A stretch of 6,303 nt of DNA, taken from positions 1 through 6,303 of the forward strand of contig JBKPDW010000322.1 in NCBI GenBank assembly GCA_046728115.1. The letters are read 5' to 3'. Made by a program: the position numbers and the translations under genes. Below, one piece after another: positions 1 through 5,569 of this stretch. Within the stretch, counting starts at the first letter, position 1, and each line of letters starts with the position of its first letter. The notes beneath the pieces are model-generated. The model saw nothing but the letters and a program-made list of their open reading frames with translations, made no database searches and was not told the origin of the DNA. The stretch comes from CAVSWN01 sp046728115. Its GTDB lineage: Bacteria; Acidobacteriota; Vicinamibacteria; Vicinamibacterales; CAVVIG01.

Positions 1-14
1 GACCAGAAGAGCGC

Positions 15-1163
15 ATGAAAATCGTTGATGTCAGAAACATCGTCGTCGGCACACCGTGGCGTGAGCTGGCGTTTTTCGAGCTCTGCACCGATGCCGGACT
101 CGTCGGCATCAGCGAAGTGCGGATGGTCAACAAGACCAGCACGCTGCTGGCATGTGTGGACGAGCTTGCGCCACGCTATGTGATCGGGTCCGATCCGTTC
201 GACGTCGAGCGCCTGGCGTGGAACATTCAACGCGCGGAGTACGGCCGGCCTGGAGAGATCGCGCAGTCGGCGCTGGCGGTGTTCGAGGTCGCGTGCTGGG
301 ACCTGATCGGGCAGAGCCTCGGTGTGCCGATCTGGAAGCTGATGGGCGGACGCTTTCGCGATCGGGTGCCGGCCTACGCCAACGGTTGGTATCAGGCGGA
401 ACGCGATCCCGAGACCATCGCAGCGCTCGCGGGCAAAGTCGTGGCCGGCGGCTATCGGGCGCTGAAGCTCGATCCGTTCGGCGCGGCCAGCGTTGAGCTC
501 TCGATGCCGGATCGCCGGCGCGCGCTGGACATCGTCGCCGCCGTTCGCAGCGCCGTCGGCCCGGACGTTCAGATTCTGATCGAGATGCACGGGCGGTTCA
601 CACCGGCAACAGCCGTCACCATCGCGTCGCTGCTCGAGCCGTACGCGCCCGAATGGATCGAAGAACCGGTGCCGCCCGAAAACCCCGAGTCGCTGGCGCG
701 CGTGCGCGCCGCGACACGATTGCCGATTGCGAGCGGCGAACGGGCGCACACGATGGAGGATATCCGCGCGCTCATCGAACGCGCGCTCGTCGACGTCGTG
801 CAGGTCGATTTGACGCACTTCGGGGGGTTTCTTCCGATGAAACGGCTGGCCGGCTGGGCCGACGCCTACTCGCTGCTGATGGCGCCCCACAACGTGTGCG
901 GGCCAGTGGGCACGATGGCCAACGTGCACTTTGCAGTTGCGACACCAAATTACAAGGTGCTCGAACACTTCAACGACTTCGCAGATGCGTGGGTGCATGA
1001 TCTGGTCGACGAGCCGCCTCGCGTGGATTCGACCGACGGGTGTTTTGCGCTGCCCGAGCGGCCCGGCCTTGGCGTCAGGCTCAATCACGAGGTCTGCGCG
1101 AAGCACCCGCGCACTGGCGGTCGTCTTCGTTTGTTCGAGGATGGATGGGAGCGGCGCTCGTGA
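15..1163 (+). CDS. Mandelate racemase/enolase-superfamily sugar-acid dehydratase (galactonate dehydratase-like)
   Basis: A 382-residue enolase-superfamily protein that probably dehydrates an aldonic acid to a 2-keto-3-deoxy acid in the cytoplasm, using Mg2+. The N-terminal capping domain covers roughly residues 1-120 and the (beta/alpha)8 barrel roughly 121-350. Visible active-site residues are E190 and H192 (IEMHGRF), E216 (WIEEP), E242 (SGER), D265 (VDLTHFGG), H292 (APHN) and E317 (LEHF). From memory, E. coli DgoD has D183/H185, E209, E235, H285 and E310, so a constant +7 offset aligns all of them. Lengths are also alike. The two-histidine arrangement is that of acid-sugar dehydratases rather than of MLE. 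The first metal ligand is Glu, not the usual Asp. The ATG at 15 follows a weak purine-rich AGAAGAG. The next gene is an ABC transporter ATPase 98 nt downstream on the same strand. Family assignment is firm; the substrate is unknown (galactonate, gluconate and others are possible). Confidence 0.9.
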   Translation: MKIVDVRNIVVGTPWRELAFFELCTDAGLVGISEVRMVNKTSTLLACVDELAPRYVIGSDPFDVERLAWNIQRAEYGRPGEIAQSALAVFEVACWDLIGQSLGVPIWKLMGGRFRDRVPAYANGWYQAERDPETIAALAGKVVAGGYRALKLDPFGAASVELSMPDRRRALDIVAAVRSAVGPDVQILIEMHGRFTPATAVTIASLLEPYAPEWIEEPVPPENPESLARVRAATRLPIASGERAHTMEDIRALIERALVDVVQVDLTHFGGFLPMKRLAGWADAYSLLMAPHNVCGPVGTMANVHFAVATPNYKVLEHFNDFADAWVHDLVDEPPRVDSTDGCFALPERPGLGVRLNHEVCAKHPRTGGRLRLFEDGWERRS

Positions 1164-1221
1164 CATCTCCGCGACGGGGTGGACTCTTCCGAGCGCGACC
1201 TGACGCCACGGGAGAGACCGC

Positions 1222-1233
1222 CAAACCGGTTTG
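1222..1233. promoter_or_regulatory. Perfect 12-bp palindrome, candidate LacI/GalR-type operator
   Basis: CAAACCGGTTTG is a perfect inverted repeat in the gap between the dehydratase and the transporter genes, centred 34 nt before the ATPase start codon. The central CG flanked by A-rich and T-rich half-sites resembles operators of LacI/GalR-family sugar regulators. No convincing -35/-10 pair is visible beside it, so it could control an internal promoter or act as a roadblock site. The regulator itself is not in the window. The function is inferred; the palindrome is seen directly. Confidence 0.5.
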
Positions 1234-1240
1234 CTGGGAT

Positions 1241-1252
1241 CTCGACGTCGAG
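1241..1252. promoter_or_regulatory. Second perfect 12-bp palindrome overlapping the ATPase Shine-Dalgarno
   Basis: CTCGACGTCGAG is a perfect inverted repeat whose centre is 19 bp from the centre of the preceding palindrome. Its last three bases belong to GAGG (1250-1253), the ribosome binding site of the ABC ATPase gene, which sits 8 nt before the GTG start. As DNA it could be a second operator half. As RNA it could form a small hairpin that hides the ribosome binding site. In GC-rich DNA such a palindrome can also arise by chance. Confidence 0.3.
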
Positions 1253-1261
1253 GCGTGACTG

Positions 1262-2788
1262 GTGGCGGCCGCCGTAGAATTCCGTCACATCGACAAGTCG
1301 TTCGGTGCGGTCGCGGCGTTGCGAGACGTTGGCTTTGCGATCGCCGCGGGCGAAGCGCACGCCGTGGTGGGCGAGAACGGGGCTGGCAAGTCCACGCTCC
1401 TCAAGATACTCGCTGGCGAGCTGCAGCCAGATGCGGGGCAGCTCCGTCTCGGCGACACCTCCGTTGTCCTGTCGAGCCCGCGTGATGCCCTCGCGCGAGG
1501 GATCGGTCTCGTACACCAGGAAATGCTCCTGTTCCCCAATCTGTCGGTGACCGGAAACATCTTCGCCGGACGCGAGGTCACGGGGCGATTCGGAAGGCTG
1601 CGCGAAGCGGTTATGCGGGAACGGGCGCGCGAGTTGCTCGCGCGCCTTCAACTGCCCGTGTCTCCTGACACGGCGGTCGAAACGCTTCCGGTGGCGTTCC
1701 GGCAGCTCCTGCAGGTTGCTCGCGCCCTCGCCTTCGACTGCCGTACGCTCGCGCTGGACGAGCCTACGACAGCACTGACGGCGGCCGAAACGGATCATCT
1801 GTTTCGAACGCTCGACGATCTGAAACGTGCCGGCGTCACGATCGTGTACGTCTCGCACCGATTGCCCGAGGTATTTCGTCTCTGCGACCGCGCGACGGTG
1901 TTGCGCGACGGCCGGTTCGTGGGCACCTTCCAGACCGCCGACGCGACGCCGGACGACATCGTGCAGGCCATGGTGGGGCGGGTGCTCCCGACGCGTACGC
2001 GAACGCCGCCGGTCCGTGGCGATCGCGCGCTGCTGCTGGTCGATCGCCTCGCGGGTCGTCCGTGTTTCGAAGACGTGTCGTTGTCGGTTGCGGCCGGCGA
2101 GGTGGTCGGCCTCTTCGGACTCGTGGGATCCGGTCGAACCGAGCTGCTGGAGACGATCGTTGGGCTTCGATCCGCGGATGGAGGAACGCTGAGTGTCGAC
2201 GGGCGAACATGTCGATTTCGGTCGCCGCGTGATGCAGCGCGAGCCGGCGTCGTGCTTGTTCCCGAAGACCGTCAGCGCCAGGGTTTGTTTTACAACCTGA
2301 CCCTCCGCCATAACCTTGCGCTGCCGACGGCCGAGGCAAGGGGGGTGCACCTGATCCGATCGTCGGAGCGCAGAGACGCTGCAGCGGTCCTCGGTCGGTG
2401 GCGGATCGCGGCGCCGTCGATCGACGCGACCCCCGACCTGCTCAGCGGCGGGAATCAGCAGAAGATCGTGGCCGCGAAGTGGCTGGCTCTGCAGCCGCGA
2501 GTCCTGCTCATGGACGAGCCGACCAAGGGCGTGGACGTCGGCGCGAAACATGAGATCCACCGGATCGTGCGCGACATGGCCGCCGCCGGCGCGGCCTGCC
2601 TGGTCGTCTCGAGCGATCTGCCGGAGCTGCTCGCCCTGGCCGATCGCATCCTGGTGATGCGCGAAGGGCGAATGCGCGGAGAGGTCGCGGCCGCCGATGC
2701 CGACGAGGAACGCGTGATGCGTCTTGCGGCCACGGCCGACGCGCGCCCGCCGCTTCCGCCCGCGGGCGGGCCTGGGGCTGCCGCGTGA
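1262..2788 (+). CDS. Sugar ABC transporter ATP-binding protein, RbsA/XylG-type double NBD
   Basis: A 508-residue cytoplasmic ATPase with two fused nucleotide-binding domains that energises a monosaccharide-type importer (CUT2 family). NBD1 (about 5-240): Walker A GENGAGKST at 37-45, Q-loop Q86, Walker B LALDEPTT with D166/E167, H-loop H199. NBD2 (about 255-490): Walker A-like GLVGSGRTE at 286-294, with Arg in place of Lys, as is normal in RbsA-like proteins. Its signature LLSGGNQQK starts at 393, Walker B LLMDEPTKG has D418/E419, and Ser451 stands at the H-loop position. The NBD1 signature is unusual: LPVAFRQ (142-148). The GTG start at 1262 is fixed by an in-frame TGA at 1256-1258 and by GAGG at 1250-1253. 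The C-terminal tail is Pro/Ala/Gly-rich. The stop overlaps the permease start (GTGA, 2785-2788), indicating translational coupling. Confidence 0.95.
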   Translation: MAAAVEFRHIDKSFGAVAALRDVGFAIAAGEAHAVVGENGAGKSTLLKILAGELQPDAGQLRLGDTSVVLSSPRDALARGIGLVHQEMLLFPNLSVTGNIFAGREVTGRFGRLREAVMRERARELLARLQLPVSPDTAVETLPVAFRQLLQVARALAFDCRTLALDEPTTALTAAETDHLFRTLDDLKRAGVTIVYVSHRLPEVFRLCDRATVLRDGRFVGTFQTADATPDDIVQAMVGRVLPTRTRTPPVRGDRALLLVDRLAGRPCFEDVSLSVAAGEVVGLFGLVGSGRTELLETIVGLRSADGGTLSVDGRTCRFRSPRDAARAGVVLVPEDRQRQGLFYNLTLRHNLALPTAEARGVHLIRSSERRDAAAVLGRWRIAAPSIDATPDLLSGGNQQKIVAAKWLALQPRVLLMDEPTKGVDVGAKHEIHRIVRDMAAAGAACLVVSSDLPELLALADRILVMREGRMRGEVAAADADEERVMRLAATADARPPLPPAGGPGAAA

Positions 2789-3744
2789 GGAAGCTGTGGG
2801 AGGTTCGCGAGCTCAGCACCGTTGTCATCCTCCTCCTCGAGATCGCGTTCTTCTCGTGGTACCTGTGGCCTTCGCCCGGCCGTGCGCATCCGTTCTTCAA
2901 CGTCGGAAACGCGCTCCTGGTCCTCAAGTACTCGTCGATCTACGGCATTGCCGCCGTTGGCGCGGCGATCGTGATCATCTCCGGCGGAATCGATTTGTCG
3001 CCGGGCGCGGTGATTGCCTTGTCGGGCGTCGTGTCCGGCGCGCTGTTTGTCGAGGGTCATTGGGGCCTCGCCGCCAGCGCACTCGCCGGTCTGCTCGTCG
3101 GCGCAGTATCCGGCCTGCTGAGCGCCGCGCTCATCGTCATCGTCCGGCTGCCGCCGTTCATCGCGACACTCGGCGTGATGGGGATGGCGCGAGGCGCGGC
3201 GTTCATCATCACGGAGGGACGGTATTTCGATCTGTCGAGAGACCTGCCGCCCGGCTTTCGCGTGCTCGGGATGCCGCTGGATTGGACCTCGCCGCTGCTG
3301 ATGATCGCGCTCGCACTCGGGTTTCAGGCGCTGATGACGCGTTTTCAATGGGGCCGGGCGGCGTTTGCGATTGGCGGCAACCCGACCGCCGCGCTGTACT
3401 CGGGCGTACGCATTGGCGTCGTGCAGACGTCCATCTACGTGATCGCGGCGGTGCTGGCGGCGCTCTCGGGAGTGGCGTTGGCGATCGTTCAGGGGCAGGG
3501 CAAAGCAGATCTGGCGATGGGCTACGAGCTGGACATCATTGCGTCGGCTGTAATCGGCGGCGCGAGCCTCGCTGGCGGGCGGGGATCCGTCGTCGGTGCC
3601 GTGCTGGGGGCTTTGATTTTCGGCGTGCTGCGGAACGCACTGCCGCAGATTCCCGGCGCGACGTTCTACGATCGCCTGATCGTCGGCCTGGTCGTCATCG
3701 TCATCGTGGTCGTGGATCAGTTGCTGCGAGGAGACCGGAAATGA
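2785..3744 (+). CDS. Sugar ABC transporter permease, RbsC-type (BPD_transp_2 family)
   Basis: A 319-residue inner-membrane protein that forms the translocation pore, probably as a homodimer with the preceding ATPase. Hydrophobic segments run almost throughout, for example about 11-28, 50-66, 73-90, 95-120, 125-142, 168-182, 212-234, 251-280 and 297-312. Family landmarks are IISGGIDLSPG (64-74), AIGGNPTAALYSGV (195-208) and the conserved cytoplasmic-loop/TM stretch GYELDIIASAVIGG at 246-259, which continues SLAGGRGSVVGA to 272. The GTG start at 2785 overlaps the ATPase stop by 4 nt; a weak GGGG lies at 2774-2777. The stop overlaps the start of the binding-protein gene (ATGA, 3741-3744). Length is normal for RbsC-like permeases and no broken motif is seen. 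The sugar cannot be inferred from the permease alone. Confidence 0.94.
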   Translation: MRKLWEVRELSTVVILLLEIAFFSWYLWPSPGRAHPFFNVGNALLVLKYSSIYGIAAVGAAIVIISGGIDLSPGAVIALSGVVSGALFVEGHWGLAASALAGLLVGAVSGLLSAALIVIVRLPPFIATLGVMGMARGAAFIITEGRYFDLSRDLPPGFRVLGMPLDWTSPLLMIALALGFQALMTRFQWGRAAFAIGGNPTAALYSGVRIGVVQTSIYVIAAVLAALSGVALAIVQGQGKADLAMGYELDIIASAVIGGASLAGGRGSVVGAVLGALIFGVLRNALPQIPGATFYDRLIVGLVVIVIVVVDQLLRGDRK

Positions 3745-4685
3745 GACGAATCGTTTGTGCCTCTGTCGCTGTCGCAACGTTCGCATGCGGCGGTACGAAC
3801 CGGCAGCCAGGCGGCGGCGGACGGCTGCGCTTCGCCGTCATCCCGAAATCTCTCGACATCCCGGTGTTCAACTATGCGAAGGTCGGTGCCGAGCGAGAAG
3901 CAGCGAAGTTGGGCAACGTCGACGTCGTCTGGCGCGCCCCGGAGAATGCCGATCAGCTGAAACAGAAGGAAGTGCTCGAATCGTTCATCACGCAGCGTGT
4001 GGATGGCATCGCCATCTCGTGCCTGAACGGCGATTTTCTGACCGACACGATCAATCGCGCCGTTGACGCCGGCATTCCCGTGACTACGTGGGACGCCGAT
4101 GCGCCGAAATCGAAGCGGGTCGCGTTTTACGGCGTCGACGATCTCGCGGCGGGCCGCATCCTGGCGGAACAGGCCGCCATTCTGCTCGGCGGCAAGGGAA
4201 AGGTAGCCATCATCACCAGCGTCGGTGCTGTCAACCTGGAACGACGGCTGCAAGGTGTGCGGGAGGTGCTTGCGAAGCATCCGGACATTACGATCGCGGA
4301 AGTGTACGACATCAAGGAAGACCCCGTCCGCTGCAACGAGATCATCGCAGCGGGAACGAATCGTTACCCGGATCTCGGCGCCTGGATCTCGGTCGGCGGG
4401 TGGCCGGTCTTCACGCGCAATGCGCTGGCAGCCGTGCCGCCAGGGACGAAAGTGATCTCGTTCGACACCATTCCGCCGGCGCCCGATCTGTTGAAGGCCG
4501 GCAAAGTGCAGGTGCTGCTCGGTCAGAAATACTTTGGCTGGGGCAGCGAGTCGGTACGGCTGCTGGCCGACATCAAGGCCGGCAAGATGCCGCCATCGGC
4601 CGTGATCGACTCGGGTGTGGATATCGTCACGGCTGCGAACGTCGACGACTACATCATCAAGTGGAAATCGATGGAGAAGCCCTGA
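3741..4685 (+). CDS. Sugar ABC transporter substrate-binding lipoprotein, RbsB-type (Peripla_BP_4)
   Basis: A 314-residue solute-binding protein that captures the substrate outside the inner membrane. The N-terminus is a short basic start, a hydrophobic stretch and VATFAC (11-16), so C16 is the probable lipidated residue; the -3 position is Thr rather than the usual Leu. A Gly-rich linker follows (GGTN..GGGG, 17-27). The type-I periplasmic-binding fold then begins with LRFAVIPKSLDIPVF (29-43). Typical landmarks are KEVLESFITQRVDGIAI (76-92), INRAVDAGIPVTTWDADA (104-121), YGVDDLAAGRILAEQ (130-144) and the hinge-side SFDTIPPAPDLLKAGKV (240-256). AGGAG at 3729-3733 lies 7 nt before ATG 3741. The same frame is open far upstream through the permease, but that part is a shadow; the coupled ATG with the lipoprotein signal decides the start. 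The gene is last in the operon. The ligand is probably a monosaccharide or derivative, not identified. Confidence 0.93.
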   Translation: MRRIVCASVAVATFACGGTNRQPGGGGRLRFAVIPKSLDIPVFNYAKVGAEREAAKLGNVDVVWRAPENADQLKQKEVLESFITQRVDGIAISCLNGDFLTDTINRAVDAGIPVTTWDADAPKSKRVAFYGVDDLAAGRILAEQAAILLGGKGKVAIITSVGAVNLERRLQGVREVLAKHPDITIAEVYDIKEDPVRCNEIIAAGTNRYPDLGAWISVGGWPVFTRNALAAVPPGTKVISFDTIPPAPDLLKAGKVQVLLGQKYFGWGSESVRLLADIKAGKMPPSAVIDSGVDIVTAANVDDYIIKWKSMEKP

Positions 4686-5087
4686 CGTCCATCAGTCGGC
4701 TCGGTCGATACCCACCCTGTTGGAACCGGCGCAACCCTTCTGGTCGACAACTACTTGAGTGCCGCTTCTGATGAGCAAGAGATGTGGTAGACCAGAACAG
4801 CGACAGTTGGAACCGACTGATTCGCTGGTTGCGCCGAGTCGACTACTTTAGACGAGCGGCCTCGAACCCAATCCCGGGCTGCGGCGATGAACCGCGCACC
4901 TCACCACCAGAGGAACCGCCCGTCGGAGACGCGGCCACGAATGTCGCCGTTGTGTTTGGACCCCGCACGAACCGATCGCACAGGGTCCCCAAACATTGCT
5001 TGCTATCCGACGAAGGTTCCGAGACAGTACCCCGACGCGCACTGTCCCGACGGTGTCGTCTGGCCCGCGACTACCGCGCTCCAGGAT
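4686..5087. other. Gene-free stretch between the operon and the minus-strand remnants
   Basis: About 400 nt between the end of the binding-protein gene and the end of the protease remnant. Reading frames that cross it are Arg/Pro-rich with no recognisable motif, so I call no gene. It contains the structured element at 4727-4836 and a weak inverted repeat GACAGT/ACTGTC (5023-5028 and 5041-5046, 12-nt loop). No classical hairpin followed by a T-run is visible for either converging transcript. Nothing else could be supported in 4845-5020. Confidence 0.7.
4727..4836. other. Structured element: closed three-way junction fold, function unknown
   Basis: Three complementary sets nest without conflict. 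The outer helix pairs CGGCGCAACC (4727-4736) with GGTTGCGCCG (4827-4836), 10 bp. Arm A pairs TTCTGGTC (4738-4745) with GACCAGAA (4790-4797), 8 bp, and may continue as ACTAC/GTGGT (4750-4754 with 4784-4788, one G-T). Arm B is a hairpin at 4799-4826: AGCGA/TCGCT, a 2-nt AT bulge, then CAGTTG/CGACTG with a GAAC loop. Only C4737 and C4798 are unpaired at the junction, and arm B abuts the outer helix directly. It begins 41 nt after the operon's last stop. No T-run follows on either strand. It could be a non-coding RNA or 3'-UTR structure, or a folded recombination or mobile-element end; the strand is undecided. The pairing is seen; function is not inferred. Confidence 0.55.
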
Positions 5088-5397
5088 TCAGCGGCCGAAA
5101 GACGCGAGCAAGGGTTCGAGCCAATCCAGCACCGCCGCTTCATCCACGCGGGCGCGATTGTCCACCGTGTCACACGTATAACCTCCATCAGCAGTCACTG
5201 CGACGATGCGTTCCGGAGCGGATTTGTGCGACCAACCCTTCGGGGAAAAAGTCGTTGGGTTGGATGGTAATCAATATGACGCCGACGTTCTCGTACGTGT
5301 TGCTGACATCGATCTCGCCCGCGGTGATCGCTCGGGCGCGGACGCCGAGCAGGACGGCCAGGGAGAGAACGGCTACGCAGGCAAAGCGGGTCATCAT
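5088..5397 (-). pseudogene. Remnant of a secreted trypsin-like serine protease, catalytic core deleted
   Basis: The 5' half starts at ATG 5397 (or the adjacent ATG at 5394) behind a strong AAGGAGG (minus-strand reading of 5402-5408). It encodes a signal peptide, MMTRFACVAVLSLAVLL..ARA, then ITAGEIDVSNTYENVGV, a stretch PNDFFPEGLVAQI and RSGT. This matches the mature N-terminus of S1 proteases leading to the CSGTLI motif. It ends at a stop at 5188-5190. In a different frame, 5213 down to 5088 encodes ERIVAVTADGGYTCDTVDN, then RARVDEAAVLDWLEPL and a short tail ending FGR before a TGA. This looks like the usual end of such proteases. The TAAHC, Asp and GDSGG catalytic segments are absent. About 100 codons remain where family members have well over 200, so an internal deletion with frameshift near 5205-5215 is inferred. 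The alternative is a real 69-residue secreted peptide. Confidence 0.75.
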
Positions 5398-5442
5398 GGT
5401 GCCTCCTTCGAGCGCTGGCGGCTGCCGACCGTCTGTGATGCG

Positions 5443-5455
5443 CTCCGATTCGGAG
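5443..5455. repeat. Small dyad CTCCGA-T-TCGGAG upstream of the protease remnant
   Basis: Perfect 6-bp arms around one central base, 35 nt upstream (minus-strand sense) of the AAGGAGG of the protease remnant. This is a reasonable place for an operator or 5'-leader hairpin of that former gene. No promoter hexamers can be assigned with confidence. Confidence 0.3.
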
Positions 5456-5467
5456 GAAGATAGGCAC

Positions 5468-5480
5468 GGCTCGGTGAGCC
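5468..5480. repeat. Small hairpin GGCTC-GGT-GAGCC
   Basis: A 5-bp GC-rich stem with a 3-nt loop between the two minus-strand remnants. It has no adjacent T-run, so it is at best a weak terminator for the propeller gene or part of the leader of the protease remnant. Confidence 0.25.
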
Positions 5481-5492
5481 CGGCAGATCTTT

Positions 5493-5507
5493 ACCGTGTC
5501 ATACGGT
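5493..5507. repeat. Imperfect 15-bp palindrome ACCGTGTCATACGGT
   Basis: Six of seven base pairs match around a central C. It lies about 65 nt beyond the inferred ancestral stop of the propeller gene and upstream of the protease remnant, so it may be an operator-like dyad or a 3' hairpin. The extended, frameshifted reading of the propeller gene runs into it and stops at 5491-5493. Confidence 0.3.
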
Positions 5508-5569
5508 CTTGAACGGCGGGGGAACCTGATGGTGAGTGTTGACAGCCGTGGGGCAGGAGGGCGCCCGAA

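Noticed and set aside
1..13. Near-repeat of GACCAGAA-x-AGCG at the window start and at 4790-4802
   Set aside because: It is short, one copy is just before the dehydratase start and the other is inside the structured element; chance similarity is the simplest explanation.
1085..2560. Long antisense open frame opposite the ABC ATPase gene (491 codons)
   Set aside because: It lies opposite a gene with every ABC motif, its translation is Arg/His/Gln-rich low-complexity with no family motif, and such shadows are common in GC-rich DNA.
2724..3740. Possible 5' extension of the binding-protein gene through the whole permease gene
   Set aside because: The frame is open by chance. Its translation is Arg-rich, while the coupled ATG at 3741 with AGGAG and a lipoprotein signal gives a normal-length protein.
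2455..3786. Long antisense open frame opposite the ATPase end and permease (443 codons)
   Set aside because: Composition is extreme (runs of Asp, Arg, Gln) with no recognisable domain, and the plus strand encodes convincing transporter genes.
4727..4836. Integron attC site
   Set aside because: The outer arms GCGCAAC/GTTGCGC depart from RYYYAAC/GTTRRRY at a core position, the fold is a three-way junction rather than a single imperfect stem, and no cassette array or integrase is present.
4727..4836. Intrinsic terminator of the transporter operon
   Set aside because: The outer stem encloses 90 nt and no T-run follows on either strand, so a classical terminator is not supported.
4856..4878. tRNA T-loop-like GGTTCGAGGCC on the minus strand, and a similar GGTTCGAGCC near 5113
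   Set aside because: Neither can form a T-arm with a matching 5-bp stem, and no acceptor, D or anticodon arm is found. The second lies in the coding tail of the protease remnant.
5023..5046. GACAGT/ACTGTC inverted repeat as terminator of the protease remnant
   Set aside because: A 6-bp stem with a 12-nt loop and no T-run is too weak to call.
4784..5512. Plus-strand open frame of 242 codons over the gene-free stretch and the protease remnant
   Set aside because: No start signal and no motif. It crosses the minus-strand protease remnant, whose two halves are recognisable.
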